NCBI GenBank assembly: GCA_958442925.1
Contig: CAUCIO010000068.1
Span: 1 to 10,957 of the forward strand
DNA from: an uncultured Clostridium sp.
GTDB lineage: Bacteria; Bacillota; Clostridia; Lachnospirales; Lachnospiraceae
Length of the DNA: 10,957 nt
Direction: 5' to 3'
The position numbers and the translations under genes were made by a program. Shown here piece by piece: positions 1 through 5,257 of the stretch; position 1 is the stretch's first letter; every line of letters begins with the position of its first letter. The notes below the pieces were generated by a model, which was given only the letters and a program-made list of their open reading frames with translations, had not been told where the DNA came from and did no database searches.

Positions 1-479
1 TTAGCCGTCGGGTTAATCTCCCTGTCAGCAATAATGACTCTCCGGCTGTCTGTATCTAGCTTCAAATCGCCGACAGACATGACACGGCTTCCCGGCTTCT
101 CCTCCTGCTTCATGCGGCGGGTATTTCTTCTTATAATCGCCTTGATTCTGGCCTTCAGTTCCAAAATATTGAATGGCTTAGTCACATAATCGTCTGCGCC
201 GTACTCCAGGCCCAGAATCTTGTCCATATCTCCGCCCTTGGCAGTCAGCATGATAATCGGCATTTCCGAAAATTCCCGGATAGCCTGGCAGACCTCAAAG
301 CCGTCCCTTTTAGGCAGCATGACGTCCAGCAGCACTATATCATATTCCTTCTCCCTGGCCTTCTGAACTGCCTCTTCTCCGTCATAAGCACAGTCTACCT
401 CCATTCCATCCTGCTCCAGGCTGAAACGGATTCCCTTCACAATCAATTTTTCGTCATCTACTACTAAGACCTTTGCCAT
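1..479 (-). CDS. OmpR/PhoB-family response regulator, 5' part only
   Basis: This is the N-terminal 159 codons of a two-component response regulator; the gene runs off the left edge of the window. The translation starts MAKVLVVDDEK and carries a complete receiver domain: the acidic pocket D8/D9, the phospho-acceptor D52 in LLDVMLP, the switch T79 in MLTAKG and K101 in TKPFN. A short linker follows, and from about residue 138 (GDLKLDTDSRRV) the start of the winged-helix DNA-binding domain is visible. This order is typical of OmpR/PhoB regulators of Gram-positive bacteria. The regulator would be phosphorylated by a membrane histidine kinase, whose gene would be expected further left but is not in view. 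The ATG at 477-479 has a GAGGTG ribosome binding site at a good distance. The comEA stop codon is 23 bases upstream, so the two may share a transcript. The specific regulon cannot be named. Confidence 0.93.
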   Translation of the reverse strand, partial: MAKVLVVDDEKLIVKGIRFSLEQDGMEVDCAYDGEEAVQKAREKEYDIVLLDVMLPKRDGFEVCQAIREFSEMPIIMLTAKGGDMDKILGLEYGADDYVTKPFNILELKARIKAIIRRNTRRMKQEEKPGSRVMSVGDLKLDTDSRRVIIADREINPTA

Positions 480-502
480 TCTTACACCTCTTCATCACAT
501 TT

Positions 503-1186
503 TCATACTGTGATACTATCTTTTATCTTTTGAAAGGCAGCTTCCTTAATTCCGGAAACCTTCATAATATCCTCTATTTTCTGAAAACCGCCGTATTCCT
601 CCCGGTACTGGATAATATCCTCTGCCCGCGATTCTCCAATTCCTGACAGTGTCATCAGCTGTTCCTTTGACGCCGTATTAATATTCACCAGAGTCTGAGC
701 CGACTGTCCCTGTCCCAGGCCAGATAGCTGGTTCTGCCCGGTGCCAGCTGGCTGTTCCTCCAGAATACGCCTGGCCATCTCCTGATCCGGCACCTGAATT
801 TTCATACCGTCTGCGACCTCCTGAGCCATATTCAGGCAGTCCAAAGCCCCCTGCTCCGTGCATCCTCCTGCCAGAGCTATCGCCTCGTACACACGGCTTC
901 CCTTTAAAAGCTGATACACTCCTGGTGAAACTACCTGGCCGCAGACATGGACATAGACCATTTCCTCCGGCTCCTGCGTCTCCTCTGCAGCTGATTCTTT
1001 CAAAGTCTCTGATTCCATGGATTCTTCCATTTCCCGGCTGGTTTCTCCTATCACAATTCTGGTTCCAGACTGGCTGCCAGGCTCTTCTTTGTCCATGCGG
1101 CTGCAGCTGTAGCAGATTCCAGCCACAGCCATACATAAAGCAGCGAGCAGCGCCTTTACCCGTCCTGCTGCCTGTTCCTTCTTCAT
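503..1186 (-). CDS. comEA: ComEA-like DNA-binding protein (SLBB plus helix-hairpin-helix)
   Basis: This 227-residue protein has the layout of Gram-positive ComEA, the membrane-anchored receptor that binds double-stranded DNA outside the cell and hands it to the ComEC channel. It has a short basic N-terminus, one hydrophobic segment at about residues 11-28 and an acidic, low-complexity spacer. An SLBB-type domain follows from about 77 to 134 (VYVHVCGQVVSPGVY). After a Gln/Gly-rich linker comes a ComEA-type helix-hairpin-helix domain at about 165-227, with the signature VNINTAS, the first hairpin LSGIGES and the second hairpin VSGIKEA. Cysteines near the hydrophobic segment do not form a convincing lipobox, so a transmembrane anchor is more likely. 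AGGAGG lies about 10 bases before the ATG. No comEC follows; the response regulator gene is 23 bases downstream. Many anaerobes keep a lone comEA, so competence is not proven. Confidence 0.87.
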   Translation of the reverse strand: MKKEQAAGRVKALLAALCMAVAGICYSCSRMDKEEPGSQSGTRIVIGETSREMEESMESETLKESAAEETQEPEEMVYVHVCGQVVSPGVYQLLKGSRVYEAIALAGGCTEQGALDCLNMAQEVADGMKIQVPDQEMARRILEEQPAGTGQNQLSGLGQGQSAQTLVNINTASKEQLMTLSGIGESRAEDIIQYREEYGGFQKIEDIMKVSGIKEAAFQKIKDSITV

Positions 1187-1241
1187 ATGTATCGGTACCT
1201 CCTGTCCTTCCGGCAGAAGATACTGTTATGCCTGTATTCCT

Positions 1242-1270
1242 ATTCTACCTAAAACCCCTGTTAAACACAA
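1242..1270 (-). promoter_or_regulatory. Possible promoter for comEA
   Basis: In the 95-base gap between the DUF606 gene and comEA, the leftward strand has TTGTGT (1265-1270) and TAGAAT (1242-1247) separated by exactly 17 bases. This fits a sigma-A promoter with a moderate -35 and a good -10, and it would give a leader of about 50 bases. The spacing and -10 are seen directly; activity is inferred. Confidence 0.4.
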
Positions 1271-1281
1271 GCACTAAATCG

Positions 1282-1716
1282 TCAGCTTTCCCACTGGAAA
1301 ATAATAATCCCGGCTACAGCCACTGCCGCTCCTATGGCTTTTCTCCACTGAAAACCTGCTTTGGCCACGCCGAACAGACCCAGCACCTCAATTCCGTAGG
1401 CCACCAGAATCTGGCTCACCACAATCAGAAGAGCTGCCTTAGCCGGTCCCAGGGCTCCCATACTTTTGATCACAGTAAAGGTAATAAATGCCCCTATTAC
1501 ACCTCCGGCCAGCATGTATTTCGGCTCCACCTGAAGCAGCCCACCGATCTGTTCCCTGCCTGAAAACAGCCAGAACACCACGCAGGTTAAAAAGGCAGAC
1601 GCCTGCACCCATCCCGATGCAACCCATGTGCCAGTCTGCGTCGTCACCTCTGTGTTAAAAACGCCCTGAATGCTCATCAGAGCCCCTGATATCAGGGCTG
1701 TAATGGTTCCCCACAT
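1282..1716 (-). CDS. DUF606/YdcZ-family small membrane protein (DMT superfamily)
   Basis: This 144-residue, very hydrophobic protein has about four membrane-spanning segments. The N-terminal one contains GALMSIQGVFNTEV and the third contains GGVIGAFITFTVIKSMGALGPAKAALL. The length, the N-terminal GxxxxxQxxxN pattern and the Gly/Ala-rich helices match the DUF606 (YdcZ, PF04657) family. That family belongs to the drug/metabolite transporter superfamily; its members are about 140-150 residues and probably work as dimers, sometimes from paired genes. Only one copy is visible here. The substrate is unknown and should not be guessed. The ATG at 1714-1716 is preceded by GGAGG nine bases upstream, and that ribosome binding site lies within the 3' arm of an inverted repeat (separate entry). 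The upstream SIMPL gene ends 69 bases away on the same strand. Confidence 0.83.
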   Translation of the reverse strand: MWGTITALISGALMSIQGVFNTEVTTQTGTWVASGWVQASAFLTCVVFWLFSGREQIGGLLQVEPKYMLAGGVIGAFITFTVIKSMGALGPAKAALLIVVSQILVAYGIEVLGLFGVAKAGFQWRKAIGAAVAVAGIIIFQWES

Positions 1717-1726
1717 AATAAAAAAC

Positions 1727-1767
1727 CTCCATGGTTTAAGATATCCTTAGTATCCCTCCCCATGGAG
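1727..1767 (-). promoter_or_regulatory. Inverted repeat covering the DUF606 ribosome binding site, followed by a T-run
   Basis: A perfect 8-base inverted repeat, CTCCATGG at 1727-1734 and CCATGGAG at 1760-1767, lies between the SIMPL gene and the DUF606 start. In the leftward transcript the second arm contains the GGAG of the DUF606 ribosome binding site and is followed by GTTTTTTATT directly before the ATG. The loop can form a small inner stem (TAAG/CTTA around GATAT). It could act as an intrinsic terminator for the upstream gene, hide the ribosome binding site, or do both. The repeat is seen directly; the function is inferred. Confidence 0.5.
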
Positions 1768-1785
1768 ATTCTATGCACATTTGTT

Positions 1786-2532
1786 CTATTTAATTGCAAA
1801 ATCTATGGAAACAGAAGCTTCGATCTCAATCTCTCCGCCCATGGCAGCCATTGCATTCATGTCTGCCTCCATGTCTACACTGGCAGTTTCCAGAGCCATG
1901 ACCTTGGTTTCAACTGGTCTGGCCGACTGGTCTGAGCTGAGCTCGCTGATGGAAATAGTCTGCCCGACAGCGCATCCACCTGCCTCAGCCATAGCTTCCG
2001 CCTTCTTTTTTCCATTGGCAATAGCCAGCTGAAGCGCCTCTTCATATTTCTCATCAAAGGAACTGCAAAGGTAAGATACAGCATCAATCCGATTAACGCC
2101 TGCATCCACCACAGAGGATAGCACATCTCCCACCTGCTCAATGGGGATGTCCTTTACAGTAAGCCGCGTCTCCATCTCGTATCCTGTAATGGCCTTTCCT
2201 GCATCCCAGTCATAGATAGGATTCAGCCCGAAGCTGTATGTCTGAATGGATGTCTCCGCTATTCCCTGTCCCTTCAGCGCTTCTACTGTTTTCTCAAGAT
2301 CCACACTGTTCTGGGTCTGGCAGGTTTTCGCATCCGTTGCCTGAGAATAAACCATAAGTTCCAGCTCTGCAATATCTGGCTCCGCCGTCACCGTTTCCGA
2401 CGCAGTTACATTAATTACCTTTTGCTGGGAATCGCCTGCGGCGGCAGTTCCTGTTCCTGCCTGAGCTGCACAGCCAGTTGTCATTAACACCCCTGCCAGT
2501 ATGGCGGGTAAAACGAGTCCTCTTCTCTTCAT
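1786..2532 (-). CDS. SIMPL-domain (DUF541) secreted or lipid-anchored protein
   Basis: This 248-residue protein has an export signal (MKRRGLVLPAILAGVLMTTGC). Cys21 follows Gly20 and is placed like a lipobox cysteine, so it is probably a lipoprotein held on the outer face of the membrane. Threonine at -3 makes the lipobox slightly atypical. After a short Ala/Gly linker, residues about 38-248 resemble the SIMPL domain (PF04402, BP26/OMP28-like): an INVTASETVTAEPDIAEL opening, a middle stretch of YSFGLNPIYD, and LAIANGKKKAEAMAEAGG near residue 170. SIMPL proteins can form oligomeric rings and have been linked to stress tolerance or the cell envelope, but no biochemical role is assigned. The C-terminal quarter has a methionine- and alanine-rich stretch near 220-232. 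AGGAGG sits nine bases before the ATG. folD ends 118 bases upstream, and the gene appears to have its own -10 element. Confidence 0.85.
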   Translation of the reverse strand: MKRRGLVLPAILAGVLMTTGCAAQAGTGTAAAGDSQQKVINVTASETVTAEPDIAELELMVYSQATDAKTCQTQNSVDLEKTVEALKGQGIAETSIQTYSFGLNPIYDWDAGKAITGYEMETRLTVKDIPIEQVGDVLSSVVDAGVNRIDAVSYLCSSFDEKYEEALQLAIANGKKKAEAMAEAGGCAVGQTISISELSSDQSARPVETKVMALETASVDMEADMNAMAAMGGEIEIEASVSIDFAIK

Positions 2533-2580
2533 ACTGATCCCTCCTCCTGGTTTTTGTCTTTTCTGTTTCTTTTCTCTTTC

Positions 2581-2586
2581 ATTATA
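2581..2586 (-). promoter_or_regulatory. Likely -10 element for the SIMPL gene
   Basis: A perfect TATAAT on the leftward strand lies 48 bases before the SIMPL start codon, in the AT-rich gap 2533-2650 after folD. I see no good -35 at 17 bases. A TTGACA further upstream is too distant to pair with it. No terminator hairpin for folD is visible in this gap. Confidence 0.4.
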
Positions 2587-2650
2587 CAGGAAAATGAAAC
2601 ATATTATTTTTCTTTTTTCTTAACGTCTTATGTCAATTTTATGAAACCTT

Positions 2651-3496
2651 CTAAGCTTTCTTCTCCTGCAGACGGGCTGCGTGAACCAGGCGTCTGGCCA
2701 GCACAGAGGTCGTCACAGAACCCACGCCGCCCGGCACCGGAGTCGCCATGGACGCCGTTTCTTCAATATCCTTAAAGTTCACATCGCCGCAGAGCTTTCC
2801 ATTTTTGTCCACATTGATTCCCACGTCAATGACAACTGCTCCCGGCTTAACAAAACTTTTGTCCACCATGTTGGCACATCCGGCAGCTACTACCAGGATA
2901 TCAGCGCTTCTGCACAGCCTGGGCAAATCTACTGTCCTTGTATGGCAGACCGTTACCGTAGCATTTTCCTGAAGAAACAGCATGGCCAAAGGTCTTCCCA
3001 CCACCATACTTCTGCCTACAATCACGGCCCGCTTTCCGGCTGGAGAAATTCCGTTAAAGCGCAGAATATCCATCACCGCCTCCGCTGTACAGGGGGCAAA
3101 ACCTGTATTGTCTCCGCTGAAAACCTTGGCAATATTTACCGGGGAAATCCCATCCAGATCCTTTAACGGATTAATCATTCTGTCAATATCCTCCTGAACA
3201 AGATGTTCCGGCAAAGGACGGAACAGCAAAATCCCGTCAACTGTCGGATCGCTGTTGATACTGCAGAATGCCTCCTTAAACTCCTGATCTGAAATGTCCT
3301 CCGGAAATGTATACTTCACCGCCTCCAGTCCAAACGAAGCCATTTTCTTAACAGCTCCTTTTTCGTAAGAAATATCGTCAGGGCTCTCCCCTACACGGAC
3401 AATCGCCAGTCTGGGAATGCGTCCCAGACTGTTTAACTCCTCCTGAACCTGTGCCTTCAGCTTTTCTGAAACCTCTGCTCCTCTTAATGTAATCAT
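2651..3496 (-). CDS. folD: FolD-family methylenetetrahydrofolate dehydrogenase, divergent cyclohydrolase site
   Basis: FolD normally catalyses two cytosolic steps of one-carbon metabolism: NAD(P)-dependent oxidation of 5,10-methylene-THF to methenyl-THF, and hydrolysis of that to 10-formyl-THF. This 281-residue protein is full length. The NAD(P)-binding half is well kept: GRSMVVGRPLAMLF near 162-175, ATVTVCHTRT, VIDVGIN and TPVPGGVGSVTTSVL near the C-terminus. In the N-terminal catalytic half, alignment to E. coli FolD needs no gaps (offset of 6). The tyrosine is kept (Y44 for Y50) and so is the aspartate in KDLDG (D115 for D121). However, the catalytic lysine K54 is Ala48 and Q98 is Phe92. 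Dehydrogenase activity is therefore likely; cyclohydrolase activity is doubtful. AAGGAG precedes the ATG. azlD ends 38 bases upstream, so co-transcription with azlCD is plausible. Confidence 0.93.
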   Translation of the reverse strand: MITLRGAEVSEKLKAQVQEELNSLGRIPRLAIVRVGESPDDISYEKGAVKKMASFGLEAVKYTFPEDISDQEFKEAFCSINSDPTVDGILLFRPLPEHLVQEDIDRMINPLKDLDGISPVNIAKVFSGDNTGFAPCTAEAVMDILRFNGISPAGKRAVIVGRSMVVGRPLAMLFLQENATVTVCHTRTVDLPRLCRSADILVVAAGCANMVDKSFVKPGAVVIDVGINVDKNGKLCGDVNFKDIEETASMATPVPGGVGSVTTSVLARRLVHAARLQEKKA

Positions 3497-3534
3497 CGTC
3501 TCTCCTTGTCTGATTTGTAAATAAAAGCCGCCTT

Positions 3535-3855
3535 CTACAGGATGCCTCCTGCCAACAGCTCCAGAATGTAAACCGACGCAATCGCAGCCACAGCTACTAC
3601 CACTAAACTCTTTCCCTTATATCCCAGAAGGACAGCTACAGCTGTTCCTCCTGCTGCTGAAAACAGATGCCCTGTACTGAAAAAAACGTCTGGGAATGTC
3701 AGCGCTCCCAAAACGGCATAGGGCGTATAATCCAGAAAAGAACGAATAAACCGCGAGCGTATCTGTTTTCTGAAAATCGTTACCGGCAAAACCCTGGGAA
3801 TATAAGTCACCAGGGCCATCAGCGTCACGCAAATCAATACCCGTTTAAGCTCCAT
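3535..3855 (-). CDS. azlD: AzlD, branched-chain amino acid exporter small subunit
   Basis: This 106-residue membrane protein has about four hydrophobic segments and the AzlD family pattern (PF05437): an N-terminal helix leading into TYIPRVLPVTIF, then FLDYTPYAVLGALTFPDVF. AzlD pairs with AzlC to form an exporter of branched-chain amino acids; in Bacillus subtilis the pair was found through resistance to the leucine analogue 4-azaleucine. The start ATG (3853-3855) lies inside the end of azlC, with the two genes overlapping by 11 bases. That arrangement usually means translational coupling and equal amounts of the two subunits. The next gene, folD, begins 38 bases after the stop. The length is normal for the family. 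Confidence 0.92.
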   Translation of the reverse strand: MELKRVLICVTLMALVTYIPRVLPVTIFRKQIRSRFIRSFLDYTPYAVLGALTFPDVFFSTGHLFSAAGGTAVAVLLGYKGKSLVVVAVAAIASVYILELLAGGIL

Positions 3856-4666
3856 TATCGTCCCCTCCTGTTTCCCGGTTCATATCACTTATCTCTCTGT
3901 CCATTGCCTCCCCGTTATACTCCGTTCCTTTTCCTTCCTCTGTCTCCCCTCCATCGTCAGCTCCGGGAAAAAGCCATGCGCCCAGTCCTGCGGCAGTCAC
4001 TGTGGAAATAATTACGCGAAATCCGTCTGACAGGAAAGAAAACACTGGAATATACTTCAGTCCGCACTGCACTGCTACTGCTATGCAGATGATGCAGAGC
4101 ACATGGACAGACGCTTTGGCTGCCGGTATAATCAAAGCAATAAACATAGCGTACAGAGCAATACCCATGGCATTCTGAAGCGCCTGGGGAAGCAGGGCAG
4201 AAATACATCCTCCCATCAGGGTTCCCAGATTCCAGCCTGCTATGGGCATGAGAATCAGCCCCAGCATAAACGGCGCTGTCAAGGTTCCCTGCCTCAGGGA
4301 GCCTACCACAAAGGTCTCGTCTGTAATTCCAAATGCCATCACAAGCCTGGCCAGAGTTCCTGTTTTTCTCTCCAGCTTCTGCGACAGAGAGAGAGACATC
4401 AGCATATATCGGATATTAATTACAAATGTAGTCAAGGCTACTTCCAGATAACCGGCTCCGGCAAAAATCAGATTTGTGCCGGCAAACTGTCCTGCGCTGG
4501 TCAGATTCGTCAGAGAAATAACTACTGCCACCCAGATGGGAAGTCCTCCTGAAACAGCCAGAAAGCCGAAAGTAAACGACACCGGAATATAGCCGATTCC
4601 AATAGGAAGCCCGCTCTTTATCCCTTTTTTAAATTCTCTCTTCCAATCCATCTCTCTTTCAACCAT
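3845..4666 (-). CDS. azlC: AzlC, branched-chain amino acid exporter large subunit
   Basis: This 273-residue integral membrane protein belongs to the AzlC family (PF03591). The opening GLPIGIGYIPVSFTFGFLAV, the segment LTNLTSAGQFAGTNLI and the signature FVINIRYMLMSLSLSQKL (about 81-98) are typical, as is AFGITDETFVV. Together with AzlD it should export leucine, isoleucine, valine or close analogues. The last membrane segment ends at about residue 235 (LGAWLFPG). The remaining 38 residues form a hydrophilic, strongly acidic tail that most family members lack. The ATG at 4664-4666 overlaps the stop of the upstream 98-residue gene by 8 bases and has purine-rich GAGGAAAAGG just before it. Met6 is a weaker alternative start. 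The tight overlaps on both sides indicate a single translational unit with the 98-residue protein and azlD. Confidence 0.93.
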   Translation of the reverse strand: MVEREMDWKREFKKGIKSGLPIGIGYIPVSFTFGFLAVSGGLPIWVAVVISLTNLTSAGQFAGTNLIFAGAGYLEVALTTFVINIRYMLMSLSLSQKLERKTGTLARLVMAFGITDETFVVGSLRQGTLTAPFMLGLILMPIAGWNLGTLMGGCISALLPQALQNAMGIALYAMFIALIIPAAKASVHVLCIICIAVAVQCGLKYIPVFSFLSDGFRVIISTVTAAGLGAWLFPGADDGGETEEGKGTEYNGEAMDREISDMNRETGGDDNGA

Positions 4667-4955
4667 CCTTTTCCTCTTCGGAATCCCTATTTTCGCAGAA
4701 ATGTTCCAGCCTCATCTGGTTCAGCCATTCCACGCCCTGTTCAATACCTTCCTCCGAAAATGCAAATTGCTTTCTCACTTTCTTTTCTTCCGGAGTAGCG
4801 TCATAGCCGTAAGGCTCAGGCCACACCGTCACGGTGAGAACGGTCTCCTCTTCTCCATCTGTTTTTTCCATCCTGTATCTCATGCCCTGGTCGCTTCCTG
4901 TAAATTTTTCTTTCTTCAGGAAATTCACCGGCATAACATCTTTTCGCATAATCAT
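4659..4955 (-). CDS. Conserved-looking 98-residue soluble protein, first gene of the azlCD cluster
   Basis: I do not recognise a characterised family. The protein is small, charged and soluble, with no signal peptide or membrane segment. It opens MIMRKDVMPVNFLKKEKFTG, runs through a central strand-like stretch (RYRMEKTDGEEETVLTVTVWPEP), then YGYDATPEEKK, and ends in a helical segment with EEGIEQGVEWLNQM and an acidic tail. The sequence has real-protein composition, the gene has a good AAGGAG six bases before the first ATG, and its stop overlaps the azlC start by 8 bases. These points support a true coding gene. Met3 and Met8 are possible alternative starts, but the spacing favours the first. 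Its position suggests a role tied to AzlCD, for example regulation, but that is inference. A recognisable promoter lies upstream at 5006-5034. Confidence 0.8.
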   Translation of the reverse strand: MIMRKDVMPVNFLKKEKFTGSDQGMRYRMEKTDGEEETVLTVTVWPEPYGYDATPEEKKVRKQFAFSEEGIEQGVEWLNQMRLEHFCENRDSEEEKDG

Positions 4956-5005
4956 GCCATTCTCCTTCCGCTTTCCCCAGGCACTGCGGCCTGACTCCGC
5001 CTGAC

Positions 5006-5034
5006 ATTATAACACAAATACTGCCGTTTGTGGA
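5006..5034 (-). promoter_or_regulatory. Promoter of the azl cluster (leftward)
   Basis: On the leftward strand an extended -10, TGTTATAAT (hexamer at 5006-5011), lies 17 bases from TCCACA (5029-5034), a 4-of-6 match to the -35 consensus. The resulting leader of about 45 bases contains GTCAGGC twice and can form a short CAGGC/GCCTG stem (4978-4982 with 4989-4993) just before the ribosome binding site. The promoter is convincing by sequence; the leader structure may be incidental. Confidence 0.6.
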
Positions 5035-5096
5035 TCCGGATTCCTCTTTTTTCCTTCTATATTTAAAAAATACAGAATGTATATTATTCATTTTTT

Positions 5097-5171
5097 TGAT
5101 AAAACATTCAAATATGTCTTGATTTTTTCTTCTGTATGTTGTATCTTTATAATCATGAATTTTATAAATAT
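5097..5171 (+). promoter_or_regulatory. argG promoter region with candidate ArgR operator(s)
   Basis: This is the AT-rich upstream part of the 302-base divergent region. A TATAAT at 5148-5153 is the best -10 for argG, but its -35 position is only T-rich. An alternative is TTGATT (5119-5124), 17 bases from TATCTT (5142-5147). TGATAAAACATTCA (5097-5110) matches the ARG-box core TGAATAAAAATTCA at 11 of 14 positions. CATGAAT at 5154-5160, just after the TATAAT, matches one half of the Bacillus-type box and would overlap the transcription start. Repression of argG by arginine-bound ArgR is common in Bacillota. In such AT-rich DNA chance matches are likely, so this remains a candidate. Confidence 0.35.
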
Positions 5172-5186
5172 ACATTTTTCGGACCA

Positions 5187-5217
5187 TTTCTCCCAGAGCG
5201 CCCTTTTCTGAGAGAAA
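5187..5217 (+). promoter_or_regulatory. Leader hairpin upstream of argG
   Basis: TTTCTC (5187-5192) pairs with GAGAAA (5212-5217) and CAGA (5194-5197) with TCTG (5207-5210). One C/A mismatch separates the two blocks and the loop is nine bases. That makes 10 paired positions in the predicted argG leader, ending about 25 bases before the ribosome binding site. No T-run follows, so it is not a classical terminator. The function is unknown; it may protect the RNA or be regulatory. Confidence 0.4.
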
Positions 5218-5257
5218 ATGCCTGTCAGACCGATCTTACCTGAAGGAGGAGAACATT

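Noticed and set aside
925..1563. Rightward open frame of 212 codons
   Set aside because: It lies opposite comEA and the DUF606 gene, has no ribosome binding site and a composition dominated by Pro, Ser and Leu, as expected for an antisense shadow.
2681..3166. Rightward 161-codon open frame opposite folD
   Set aside because: His/Arg/Ser-rich antisense shadow of a clear folD gene.
4816..5187. Leftward open frame of 123 codons over the argG/azl control region
   Set aside because: It runs through both promoters and into the 98-residue gene in another frame. The protein is low in hydrophobic order and has no family features.
5160..5257. T-box or other known amino-acid riboswitch before argG
   Set aside because: No T-box core sequence, no specifier stem and no terminator with a T-run; the leader is too short.
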